In this document: in pieces, positions 50,835-59,065 of the stretch
Layout of the letters: every line of letters starts with the position of its first letter
Numbering within the stretch: the first letter of the stretch is position 1
Source: Erwinia sp. E602
GTDB taxonomy: Bacteria; Pseudomonadota; Gammaproteobacteria; Enterobacterales; Enterobacteriaceae
Reading direction: 5' to 3'
DNA length: 64,000 nucleotides
NCBI RefSeq assembly: GCF_018141005.1
Contig: NZ_CP046582.1
Coordinates: 3,472,001 to 3,536,000 of the forward strand
Notes under the pieces: model-generated
Seen by the model: only the letters and a program-made list of their open reading frames with translations
What the model was told of the DNA's origin: nothing
The model's database searches: none
Translations under genes and position numbers: made by a program

Positions 50835-51355
50835 CTCAATTCCCGGCTTCAAATTGCCAGATAACGCCAGATTATCCAGCTAAAATCTTTTACTATGCGT
50901 TGTAATAGCTGCACAATTATAACGTTTTAATTTAAATACTCCATGAATAAACAACCGATAGCTGATACAAATATCCGGGAGAATTTAAACATAACCTATT
51001 GATATAGATTAGTATTTTTGAATATTAGGATTTCTCTCAATCTTAGTAAAAACATGAGCGATATGGGCGATAAGGAGAGGAAAAGACAGCATCACTTCAG
51101 ATAATAGAAGTTACCAGAAAAAACCAACCAAATGACTCCAGAAAAATTGACACAGATCATTAAAACAGCGTTTTAAAACAAATTATTTATCATTAAAAAG
51201 AAAAAATGCGCAAAGAAAACAAAAAACACAATACAAAACAACAATTTAAAATAAAATCCTCTGTTTTGTATAATAAATATTTCTGATAGATCTCCGCACG
51301 TTTTTTGTTAAGATATTTCTTATCCAAAAGGATGCAAGGACAGAGGAGAGTGGTG
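50835..51355. other. AT-rich intergenic region
   Basis: About 520 bases, very AT-rich from 50880 to 51330 and sharply different from the GC-rich cluster that follows. Probably holds the pagP promoter and the promoter of the zinc-ribbon ORF, and is a likely H-NS target. No gene or repeat seen. It marks the junction between the core block and the accessory cluster. Confidence 0.6.
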
Positions 51356-51565
51356 ATGTTCAGGTGTGGCAGATGCGGCAGCGCTAAATTTTTCTACACA
51401 ACATCCGGCGACGAATGGGGCCCCCATCATGGTGCCCTCTGTGCATTTTGTCATAAGCGCCTTAATGTCCACGATACTGCCGCCAGCCCGGCTACGCCCA
51501 CCGTGGGCGCTTCATCCAGCCGAGAAAATCCATCCCCGCCGCCGCCCTTTCCTGAATCTTCCTGA
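51356..51565 (+). CDS. Small zinc-ribbon protein, 69 residues
   Basis: Starts MFRCGRCGSAKFFYTT with a CGRC knuckle and a second CAFC knuckle about 24 residues on, then a Ser/Pro-rich tail (SPPPPFPESS). AGAGGAGAG precedes ATG 51356. Family not recognised. It is the first gene after the AT-rich block and runs toward the HAD operon. Confidence 0.6.
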   Translation: MFRCGRCGSAKFFYTTSGDEWGPHHGALCAFCHKRLNVHDTAASPATPTVGASSSRENPSPPPPFPESS

Positions 51566-51588
51566 GCGATCGCCAGCGCAGCCTTTTA

Positions 51589-51765
51589 TTGATTCACACG
51601 CTTGTTTTTAACACATGTCGTAAAACGTGCAATAAATGTCAACCGCCACTCCGGCGGACACTCCTCTGCCGTTGTTGATTCACCATTGAGACCCAAGCTT
51701 ATAACGTGAGAGAGGTAAATAACCTCTCGGATAAAGATTCACGCGGATCTTTTCCGGTGAATCAA
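51589..51765. repeat. Clustered 9-base motif TTGATTCAC upstream of the HAD operon
   Basis: TTGATTCAC at 51589-51597 and 51675-51683, its exact inverse GTGAATCAA at 51757-51765, and a shorter GATTCAC at 51736-51742. A hairpin GAGAGGT-AAATA-ACCTCTC lies among them (51710-51728). Looks like a set of regulator sites before the first operon gene. Confidence 0.55.
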
Positions 51766-51778
51766 CGGAACCTGTTAT

Positions 51779-52507
51779 ATGCATGCGTGTGGACCAGGCA
51801 GTACTTCCCCCGACCGCCCGGCAGAGTGGACTATATTATGTGACTTTGACGGCACCATCGGTGTTGAAGACGTCACCGATACCTTACTGGAAAATTTCGG
51901 CCAGCCAGGCTGGCAGGATGCAGAACAGCGCTGGATGCGCGGTGAGATAGGTTCTGCACAGTGTCTGAGCGAACAAATCGCGCTGCTGGACATGTCGCGT
52001 TCGCAGCTGGAGGCCTGCCTCGAACGCATCACCGTCGATGCAGGATTTGCCGGTTTTGTCCGTCAGGCGCAGGCCAGTGCGATCCCTATCGCCATCGTCA
52101 GCGACGGGCTGGACATCGCCATTCACCATATTCTGCAGCATCAGCGGCTACCCGCGCTGCCGGTATTTGCCAACCGGCTGGTGCAGACCGCGGAGCGCCG
52201 CTGGCGCATTGACTTTCCGCATCGCCATCCCCAATGCCTGCAGGCCAGCGGTAACTGCAAATGCCAGTTCGCGCAACGGCTGGCACCGCAAAGGCTGCTG
52301 GTGATCGGTGATGGCCTTTCCGACTTCTGCGTCGCCTCGCGGGCCGATCACGTCTTTGCCCGTGCCCGCCTTATCGCCGAGTGCCGGCGCGCATCGCTGC
52401 CGTTCACCCCTTTTGACCGCTTCCCTCAGCTACCGGCCGCGCTGGCCCGGTTACAGGCGCAGCATGCAGCCCAGGGCCCGCGGAGGCAACATGACCGCAA
52501 AGCATGA
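51779..52507 (+). CDS. MtnX-like HAD-family phosphatase
   Basis: 242 residues. Motif I DFDGT with nucleophile Asp22 and Asp24, motif II serine in IVSDGLD, motif III/IV VIGDGLSDFCVA. The layout (CDFDGTI..., C-rich CKCQFAQ, GDGLSD, ARARLIAEC) is that of MtnX/HAD-IB phosphatases such as the methylthio-ribulose pathway enzyme, but no other mtn genes are near, so the substrate is probably the product of this cluster. First gene of a five-gene operon; overlaps the next by 17 bases. Confidence 0.85.
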   Translation: MHACGPGSTSPDRPAEWTILCDFDGTIGVEDVTDTLLENFGQPGWQDAEQRWMRGEIGSAQCLSEQIALLDMSRSQLEACLERITVDAGFAGFVRQAQASAIPIAIVSDGLDIAIHHILQHQRLPALPVFANRLVQTAERRWRIDFPHRHPQCLQASGNCKCQFAQRLAPQRLLVIGDGLSDFCVASRADHVFARARLIAECRRASLPFTPFDRFPQLPAALARLQAQHAAQGPRRQHDRKA

Positions 52508-53357
52508 TTACTGGCTGCCCGGCGGACCGGTGGGCGTGCTGCTGGTTCACGGCCTGACCGGTACCCCGCAGGAGATGCGTGGCGTGGCGCGCGCGTTTAA
52601 CCAGGCGGGTTATACCGTCTATGTCCCTCAGCTGGCCGGCCACTGTGGCACGCCGGAAGACCTGGTCAACAGCGGCTGGCGGGACTGGTATCAAAGCGTC
52701 ATTACGGGTGCTGAGGCGCTCTCAGCCCGGGTCGACAGGCTGTTTATCGGCGGGCTGTCGATGGGCGCGGTGCTGGCGCTGAATTATGCCGCCGACTACC
52801 CGCAGCGGGTCAGCGGCGTGCTGGTGTACAGCATTACGCTGCGCTACGACGGCTGGAGCATTCCCGTGCTGTCGCGCCTGGCGTCGCGCTGGCTGCTGCC
52901 GTTCACCGGCTGGCTCAGGCTTGGCCGTAAACGGATTTTCTATGAAACCCCACCTTACGGCATCCGAAATGAGGTGCTGCGCAGGAAGATTGCCGCGAAG
53001 ATGTTCAGCGGTGACAGCGTGGCGGCTGGCCTGCCCGGCAACCCCTGGCCGGCCCTGAATGAGATGAGCCGCCTGTCGCGCCACCTGCGTCGTCACCTGT
53101 ACCGGGTGACCGCCCCCTGCCTGATCCTGCATGCGGCAGAAGATGATATCTCTCACCGACGCAACGCCGAGTGGGTGCGCGACCGGGTCAGCGGCCCGGC
53201 AGAACTGGTGCTGCTGGCAAACAGCTATCATATGATTACCATCGATAATGACCGCAGCGAAGTGTTCCGCCGCTCAACAGATTTTGTTCGCCAGCAGTCA
53301 GCGCCGCCTTTACAGCCCGACTGCAGGTGGATTTCTCAGACCGGAGGCGCAGGATGA
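52491..53357 (+). CDS. Alpha/beta-hydrolase (carboxylesterase/lipase type)
   Basis: 288 residues. Oxyanion HGLTGTP, nucleophile Ser90 in GGLSMGA, acid AEDDI and histidine in NSYHMITIDNDR: the Est30/monoacylglycerol-lipase pattern. Acts on an ester or acyl group; substrate unknown. GGAGG before ATG 52491; longer frame upstream overlaps the HAD gene and is not needed. Stop overlaps the next start (ATGA). Confidence 0.85.
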   Translation: MTAKHDYWLPGGPVGVLLVHGLTGTPQEMRGVARAFNQAGYTVYVPQLAGHCGTPEDLVNSGWRDWYQSVITGAEALSARVDRLFIGGLSMGAVLALNYAADYPQRVSGVLVYSITLRYDGWSIPVLSRLASRWLLPFTGWLRLGRKRIFYETPPYGIRNEVLRRKIAAKMFSGDSVAAGLPGNPWPALNEMSRLSRHLRRHLYRVTAPCLILHAAEDDISHRRNAEWVRDRVSGPAELVLLANSYHMITIDNDRSEVFRRSTDFVRQQSAPPLQPDCRWISQTGGAG

Positions 53358-53713
53358 GCACGCTGACGCTGGCCCTGTGGCTGTTGAACGTAACCGTGGA
53401 CTGCGGCGGGCAGCTGGCGTTTAAAGCGGCGGCGCAAACCGGCTCAGAGCACACCGGCTGGCAGTACTGGCGACAGCTGCCCTCCAGGGGCTGGCTGTGG
53501 CTGGGCATCGCCTGTTACCTGCTGGAGTTTGTGCTGTGGCTGGCCTTCCTGACCCGGGTGCCCCTCGCGAAAGGTGTGATGCTGGGTTCGCTGAGCATCG
53601 TGCTGATCATGCTGGCGGGGCGTCTGCTGTTCCACGAGCGCCTGACCGGCTGGCGGCTGGCGGGAATGCTGCTGATCTCGCTGGGCGTGGCGCTGGTGGG
53701 CGTGCAGGGATGA
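53354..53713 (+). CDS. Small EamA/SMR-type membrane transporter, subunit 1
   Basis: 119 residues with four hydrophobic helices (about 3-20, 45-65, 70-90, 97-117). Size and the QLAFKAAA entry helix resemble ArnE, one half of the undecaprenyl-phosphate-aminoarabinose flippase. Followed with a four-base overlap by a partner, so a heterodimer is likely. Confidence 0.8.
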   Translation: MSTLTLALWLLNVTVDCGGQLAFKAAAQTGSEHTGWQYWRQLPSRGWLWLGIACYLLEFVLWLAFLTRVPLAKGVMLGSLSIVLIMLAGRLLFHERLTGWRLAGMLLISLGVALVGVQG

Positions 53714-54126
53714 AGCGCCTCGCCTGGGGTGGCTTTCTGAGCCTGCTGCTGTTTGACACCCTGGCTCAGGTCAGCTTTAAGTTTGCCGCCCTGCATGCCC
53801 AGCCGCTCGGCGCAGATGCTGCCTGGCTGTGGCGGGTGTTCGGCCACGGTTGGATCTATGGCGCAATCGCGGGCTACCTTGGCGCATTTTTCACCTGGCT
53901 GTCGCTGCTGAAATCCGCCCCGGTCGGCCCGGCGTTTGCCGCTTCGCACCTTGAGATACTCAGCGTCATGCTGGCCTCCGCCTGGCTGTTCGGTGAGCCG
54001 CTGACGCAGGTTAACCTGGCCGGCGCGGGGCTGATCCTCGCCGGCGTCGCCTGCCTGGCGAAAGGCGAAGCGGCGCTGGCCGGCGCGGGGCAGGCGCAAT
54101 CCCCCTCCGTGAAGTCGTCACACTGA
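53710..54126 (+). CDS. Small EamA/SMR-type membrane transporter, subunit 2
   Basis: 138 residues, four hydrophobic helices, QVSFKFAAL in helix 1 parallel to the partner's QLAFKAAA, and GEPLTQVNLAGAGLILAGV at the end as in EamA repeats. ArnF-like half of the pair. Overlaps the aminotransferase by one base (TGATG). Confidence 0.8.
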   Translation: MKRLAWGGFLSLLLFDTLAQVSFKFAALHAQPLGADAAWLWRVFGHGWIYGAIAGYLGAFFTWLSLLKSAPVGPAFAASHLEILSVMLASAWLFGEPLTQVNLAGAGLILAGVACLAKGEAALAGAGQAQSPSVKSSH

Positions 54127-55349
54127 TGCGTTACGCCGCGCGCCGCGAACTGCCGCCGACCGCCGGGTTGCCGCTGCGCTGGCGCGATCTTCTGGCTGGC
54201 CGGCCGGACTTTGCCGCCGCCCTGGCGGCCGAATTTGGTATTCCCGCACCGCTGTTGACCTGCTCCGGCACCGCCGCGCTGATCGTGGCGCTGCGCACCC
54301 TGCAGCAGCAGCAGCCGCAGCGTGATGAGGTGATCGTGCCGGCGTTTACCTGCCCGCTGGTGGCGCTGGCCGCCTGGCACTGCCCGCCGCTGAAGATCGT
54401 CCCCTGCGATCTGCAGCCGGGGCGCATTGATTTTGACCCACGCCAGCTGAGCCAGCTCTGCACCACGCGTACCCTGGCGGTGGTGGTCACCCACCTGGCA
54501 GGTCGGGTGGCCGACGCCGCGACCGCCGCACGGCTCTCCGCCCGCTGCGGCGCGGTGCTGATTGAAGACTGCGCCCAGGCGCTGGGCGCGCGCCGCGGGG
54601 GGCAGAGCGTCGGGCTGATCGGCGAGATCGCGTTTTTCAGCCTGGCGCTGGGGAAAGGGCTGACCACCGCCGAAGGGGGCATCCTGTTCAGCCGCCTGCC
54701 GACGCTGCACGCTGCGCTGGCCCGGCAGATCGCCAGCGACCTGCCGCACCGCCCGCTGGCAGAGCTGGGCCGCATTGCCACGCTGTGGGGCTACCGGCTG
54801 TTCTATCACCCGGACCGTCTTGAGTGGGTGTATGGCCGCCCGCTACGGCGGGCGCTGGCGCGCGGCGACTGGCTGAGCGCGGTGGGCGAGAACTTCACCG
54901 CAGCGGCGATCCCGCTGCACCGGCTGGGGCGCTACCGCCAGCGGGCGGCGGCGGCGGCGCTGCGGCGCCTGCCCGCGTGGCTGCTGCAGGGCCGTGAGCG
55001 GGCGCAGGCCAGGGTTGCCCTACTGGCACGGCTGCCGGGCGTGACCGTGATTCAGGATCGCCATGACGGCGTCTGGCCGTTTATGCTGCTGTTGATGCCC
55101 GACCGCGCCAGCCGCGACGCGGCGCTGGAACGGCTGTGGTGTGCCGGGCTGGGGGTGAGCCGGCTGTTTATCAGCACGCTGCGCCACTACCCTGACGTCC
55201 TGCCGCTGCTCTCCCTGCGCAGTCAGACCCCCAACGCGGATCGCCTTGCCGCCTGCTCGCTGACCCTCAGCAACAGCCCGTGGCTCAGCGACGCCGACTT
55301 TGCCCGTATCCTTAGCGCGCTGGGTCAGGTGCTGCCAGCGCCGGGGTAA
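54126..55349 (+). CDS. DegT/DnrJ/EryC1-like PLP aminotransferase
   Basis: 407 residues. Substrate-side SGTAAL near 48, PLP-ring motif EDCAQALGA (147-155), Schiff-base lysine 177 in SLALGKGLTTAEGG. Members usually aminate keto-sugars, but the C-terminal half here is divergent and Arg-rich, and no nucleotide-sugar genes are nearby, so the acceptor is open. Its last 38 bases overlap the end of the opposite-strand arginase-like gene. Confidence 0.85.
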   Translation: MRYAARRELPPTAGLPLRWRDLLAGRPDFAAALAAEFGIPAPLLTCSGTAALIVALRTLQQQQPQRDEVIVPAFTCPLVALAAWHCPPLKIVPCDLQPGRIDFDPRQLSQLCTTRTLAVVVTHLAGRVADAATAARLSARCGAVLIEDCAQALGARRGGQSVGLIGEIAFFSLALGKGLTTAEGGILFSRLPTLHAALARQIASDLPHRPLAELGRIATLWGYRLFYHPDRLEWVYGRPLRRALARGDWLSAVGENFTAAAIPLHRLGRYRQRAAAAALRRLPAWLLQGRERAQARVALLARLPGVTVIQDRHDGVWPFMLLLMPDRASRDAALERLWCAGLGVSRLFISTLRHYPDVLPLLSLRSQTPNADRLAACSLTLSNSPWLSDADFARILSALGQVLPAPG

Positions 55350-56193
55350 TCTCGGCCAGCAGCAGCCGGTTGATCTGCCGGTGCTGATGCTGCCACGCTT
55401 CCAGCTGCGCCGGGTCGGCCAGCGGCTGGCCGTCCAGCGCGCTGACCCAGCGTTTAAAACGGCGCTGAAAGCGATAAACGGAGGCCTCGCCGGTGATATC
55501 CGCACCGAGCAGCCGTCCGCGGCAGGCGCGGATCAGTCGCAGCAGATGTTGCGGCAGGAAACGCCCCTGATCCCAGTTGGTGGTCACCACCTGCGGGCTG
55601 AGCACGTCTTTATCCAGCGACAGATAAACCGGCAACGGTGCCAGCTGTGACAGAAACCTCGCCATCAGCGTATCCGCATCGTGAAAACAGTGCGGATCGG
55701 GCCGCCGTCCCGGCCAGTTCAGCCAGCGGGTACTGACGTCGAGGCTCCAGTAGGTCAGCTTGCGGCGCAGCTGCGGACCGGCATGGATCTCCCAGCGGTG
55801 ACGCCAGCTGATGTCGTGCGAGCAGATCCCCAGCACGTGGATCGCCCTGACCTGCGGCAGGCGGCTGGCCCAGTACACCCAGGAGCCGCAGTGAATCCCC
55901 AGCGGATAGCGCATGGTATCCGGGTGGTTATCGCAGACGATCAGCTGCAGCGGCTGGGTCACCCGCTGCAGCAGCAGGTAGCTGAGGTGGTGGTAATCGC
56001 CGCTACCGGTAAACACGCAGCCGGGATCCGCGGGAAGCCGAACCGCCAGCAACGACGCCAGCCGCTGAAAGTCCCGCCAGCGGCAGCCGAAGCGGATCGT
56101 CTCCTGCCACGGCTGCAGGGGTAGAACGGTCGCCCGCTCAATGCCGCTGACCGAACCATCAAAATCGAGGATTGCCGGTGGCCGGGAGTTCAT
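55312..56193 (-). CDS. Arginase/agmatinase-fold protein
   Basis: 293 residues. The metal ligands of ureohydrolases are in place in altered surroundings: SGDYHH (64-69) for GGDHS, DNHPD (88-92) for DAHxD, and SLDKDVLSP (192-200) for SxDxDxxDP. So a dinuclear-metal hydrolase of a guanidine or amide is likely, substrate unknown. ATG 56193 overlaps the upstream stop by one base; GTG 56196 is equally possible. Last of a three-gene operon. Confidence 0.75.
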   Translation of the reverse strand: MNSRPPAILDFDGSVSGIERATVLPLQPWQETIRFGCRWRDFQRLASLLAVRLPADPGCVFTGSGDYHHLSYLLLQRVTQPLQLIVCDNHPDTMRYPLGIHCGSWVYWASRLPQVRAIHVLGICSHDISWRHRWEIHAGPQLRRKLTYWSLDVSTRWLNWPGRRPDPHCFHDADTLMARFLSQLAPLPVYLSLDKDVLSPQVVTTNWDQGRFLPQHLLRLIRACRGRLLGADITGEASVYRFQRRFKRWVSALDGQPLADPAQLEAWQHQHRQINRLLLAEITPALAAPDPAR

Positions 56194-57302
56194 CACAGGC
56201 TCCCCCCCTGCTGCATCCGGCTGTCGTGCTCCAGGTGGTGACGAAAACAGCGCAGCGCCCCGCGCAGCAGCGGATGACGCGCCCTGACGAGGTGCCGGGT
56301 CCAGGTGAATTGTGCCCCGAGGCTGGCCTTCACCTGCGGGTCGGTCCAGCCGGCGATATAGGCCTGCAGCCCCTCCGCCAGCGCATACTCCAGATTAACC
56401 ATCCAGCTCACCACGTACAGGTTAAATTTCAGCGCCAGCGCGTAGTCAAAGCCGATGTACTTATCGACCAGCCGGCCCTGATAGCGGTAGCAGAGGTTAA
56501 ATCCCACCAGTTGCTGCTGATGCCAGTAGCAAAACACCATTCCGTCACTCTGCGCATCCTGCAGCAGATGGTTAAAGAAAGCCGGGCTGAGCCGGTCAAA
56601 GTGGATATCACTCTGTTGCCAGACGGCCAGATAACACTGATAGAGTTGGGCCTGCCAGCCGGCGTCGTTGAATCGCGCGTCACCACAGGGCAGCCGTTCA
56701 ATGCGCAGGTGGTGGCGGCTACGCAGCTTACGGCGGATATGGCGGCGGCGACTGTGCGACAGCCGCATCAGATAGTGATCGATGCTGGTAAAATCAATCG
56801 CCACCCACGCCAGCGCCTGGCCCGCCACGCTGATAAATCCGCGCTGCTGCGCTAACGCGCTCAGGCGGTCGCTGTAGTCATTCTCCTCCTGCGTGAGCAG
56901 CGGCGAGGCGCAGGGCAGATCTTTAATAATGGTTAACGGCTGCTGGCTGCAGTGGTCCGCGATCCAGTCAAGCAGCTCGACGGGTTCAGGCTGCTGCGGC
57001 AGGCACGCATACTCACTGGTAGTGGCGCCGATAAAGCAGGTTTCCAGCCATAACAGCTGTTTCCAGCGGCGATAACCCGGCCAGCGGCGCAGCCGGGCGC
57101 GCAGCGAGGGGGCCGCCGTGGTCAACAGATCGAGCCGGGTGGTAAAACCTATCAGTCCATTGTCAGCACGCTGCGCGTCGAAGCCCGGCGGCGGGTGCTG
57201 AACAAAGCCGTTCAATAGCTCCGACGGCTCCAGCTGATTACGGTAACGGGGAGGCAGCACGTTCAAAGGGGAAGTGTCCGCTAACGGGGTGCCTGACGGC
57301 AC
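56193..57302 (-). CDS. GNAT/FemAB-like acyltransferase
   Basis: 369 residues. Central to C-terminal part (about 160-330) has the look of Acetyltransf_6/FemAB proteins: SHSRRRHIRRKLR, then FNLCYRYQGRLVDKYIGFDY. These transfer acyl or aminoacyl groups to amines. GTG 57302 is the first start after an in-frame stop at 57309-57311; there is no strong ribosome site, so coupling to the upstream gene (18 bases away) is likely. Confidence 0.65.
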   Translation of the reverse strand: MPSGTPLADTSPLNVLPPRYRNQLEPSELLNGFVQHPPPGFDAQRADNGLIGFTTRLDLLTTAAPSLRARLRRWPGYRRWKQLLWLETCFIGATTSEYACLPQQPEPVELLDWIADHCSQQPLTIIKDLPCASPLLTQEENDYSDRLSALAQQRGFISVAGQALAWVAIDFTSIDHYLMRLSHSRRRHIRRKLRSRHHLRIERLPCGDARFNDAGWQAQLYQCYLAVWQQSDIHFDRLSPAFFNHLLQDAQSDGMVFCYWHQQQLVGFNLCYRYQGRLVDKYIGFDYALALKFNLYVVSWMVNLEYALAEGLQAYIAGWTDPQVKASLGAQFTWTRHLVRARHPLLRGALRCFRHHLEHDSRMQQGGSL

Positions 57303-57320
57303 CCGGGGTCATCAACAGGC

Positions 57321-58700
57321 TCAGCGTTCCCGCTTCGCACGTACCAGCAGCTGGTCAAGCAGCCTGATTGCCCGATCGATGTCGCTGCGGCTAATCTCCA
57401 GCGATGGCGCAAAGGTAATCACATTTTTGTAGTAGCCCCCCACGTCCAGCACCAGGCCGCATTTTTCACCGGCGTCATCCAGCGTGCCCGACAGGCCGAT
57501 GTCGACCATTTTATCCAGCAGGCCCCGGTCAGGGGTGATGCCGTCAGCGGTACAGAGCTCCGCACGCAGCGCCAGTCCGAGTCCATCCACGTCGCCGATC
57601 TCCCGGTGCTGCAGCTGCAATGACCGCAGCCCCTCAAGGAAGTAAGCGCCGCTTTCTGCCACCTGCCGCCCGTAATCTTTCTCCGCCAGCATCTGCATCA
57701 CCTCCAGCCCGACGGCGGTGCCGAGAGGATTAGAGGCAAAGGTGGAGTGGGTGGAGCCCGGCGGGAAGGTCTGCGGATTGATCATCTCTTCCCGCGCCCA
57801 GATGCCGGCCAGCGGGTTAAGCCCGTTCGTCAGCGCCTTGCCAAACACCAGCACGTCAGGGGTGATGCCGAAATGCTCAACCGACCACAGTTTGCCGGTG
57901 CGGTAGAATCCCATCTGGATCTCATCCACCACCAGTAAAATGCCATAGCGGTCCAGCACCCTCTTCAGCGCCGGATAAAAATTGCGCGGTGGTATAACAT
58001 AGCCGCCGGTCCCCTGCACCGGTTCAATATAAAACGCGGCAAATTCAGACTGCCCGGCTTTCGGGTCCCAGACGCCGTGATATTCGTTTTCAAACAGACG
58101 GGCAAAATCGGCTACCAGCTTATCGGCATACTCTTCTGCGGTCATGCCTTTCTGGCGACGGAAGGGATAGGGAAAAGGGATGAACTGCGCCCGTTCGCCA
58201 AAGTGGCCAAAACGACGGCGGTAGCGATAGCTGGAGGTGATAGCGGAGGCGCCCAGGGTGCGGCCGTGGTAGCCGCCTTCAAACGCAAACATGCGGCTTT
58301 TCCCCTGACAAAAATTGCGCACCAGCTTCAGCGAGTCGTCAATTGACTGCGCGCCGCCAACGTTAAAATGCACGCGGCCGGGCAGGCCAAATTTTTGCTG
58401 CATATCCTGGGCAATCACTTTCGACAGTTCGACTTTACTCGGGTGCAGATACTGGCTGGCCAGCTGCGGCAGGCGATCGATTTGCCGCTTGAGGGCGCTG
58501 TTCAGACGGGGGTTGGCATAACCAAAATTTACCGCCGAGTACCACATCTGTAAATCGAGATAGGGCGTACCCCCGGCATCGTAAAGGTAGCTGCCTTCGC
58601 AGCGGTCAAACACCTTCGGCGGGTTAACATAGTGAACCGTGTCACCATGCGAACAGTAGCGGGCTTCATCCAGTAGCAGACGTTCATTACGACAGTCCAT
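57321..58700 (-). CDS. Class III PLP-dependent aminotransferase
   Basis: 459 residues. Phosphate-binding GGAQSIDD, EGGYHGRTLGA, VVDEIQMGFYRTG (Asp259) and Schiff-base Lys288 in FGKALTNGLNPLAG. Family members act on omega-amino groups (ornithine, diaminobutyrate, putrescine). Start ATG 58700 has AGGAG five bases before it; GTG 58706 overlaps that site. Opens the leftward operon with the acyltransferase and arginase-like genes. Confidence 0.9.
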   Translation of the reverse strand: MDCRNERLLLDEARYCSHGDTVHYVNPPKVFDRCEGSYLYDAGGTPYLDLQMWYSAVNFGYANPRLNSALKRQIDRLPQLASQYLHPSKVELSKVIAQDMQQKFGLPGRVHFNVGGAQSIDDSLKLVRNFCQGKSRMFAFEGGYHGRTLGASAITSSYRYRRRFGHFGERAQFIPFPYPFRRQKGMTAEEYADKLVADFARLFENEYHGVWDPKAGQSEFAAFYIEPVQGTGGYVIPPRNFYPALKRVLDRYGILLVVDEIQMGFYRTGKLWSVEHFGITPDVLVFGKALTNGLNPLAGIWAREEMINPQTFPPGSTHSTFASNPLGTAVGLEVMQMLAEKDYGRQVAESGAYFLEGLRSLQLQHREIGDVDGLGLALRAELCTADGITPDRGLLDKMVDIGLSGTLDDAGEKCGLVLDVGGYYKNVITFAPSLEISRSDIDRAIRLLDQLLVRAKRER

Positions 58701-58837
58701 GGTCACTCCTTACACTTCACCATTGAAGTCTCGGGAGTATATCCAGCCACAGGGAGATGACATCCGTCGCCAGCGCCGCGTTGAACGGCGGTTTAACGTC
58801 AGCGCACGTATCGTGTTTTGCTGCAGAGGGGGGGTGC

Positions 58838-58874
58838 CGCGGGCGGACGGACAGAGTGCCACGTGCCGCCCGCG
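58838..58874. repeat. Nine-base inverted repeat downstream of yohP
   Basis: CGCGGGCGG (58838-58846) and CCGCCCGCG (58866-58874), 19 bases apart, no T-run. Lies between yohP and the class III aminotransferase. Confidence 0.6.
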
Positions 58875-58880
58875 AACGGG

Positions 58881-58964
58881 TCAGAACAGCAGTTTAAAGA
58901 CGCCGGTCAGGGTCAGTAAGCCCACAATAAAGATAATCGCGATAATCCAGAGAATAATTTTCAT
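58881..58964 (-). CDS. yohP: YohP-like 27-residue inner-membrane protein
   Basis: MKIILWIIAIIFIVGLLTLT then GVFKLLF: nearly all one membrane helix, and the same as E. coli YohP (27 residues, MKIILW...GVFKMIF) in length and ends, as I recall it. AGAGGG seven bases before the start. YohP is a stress-induced tiny membrane protein of unknown role whose mRNA can be membrane targeted. Confidence 0.85.
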   Translation of the reverse strand: MKIILWIIAIIFIVGLLTLTGVFKLLF

Positions 58965-59065
58965 TCCATGCCCTCTCAGTCAGTCAAATACCCGTTACCT
59001 TTATCACTTCGGTATTGGGGTCAGTGAGTTAAGTATAGAAGAAGATCCTCATTTCGCGCGTCCGC

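Noticed and set aside
50835..51100. PhoP box for pagP
   Set aside because: TAAAC half-sites at about 50950 and 50990 lack a second half at the required 11-base period.
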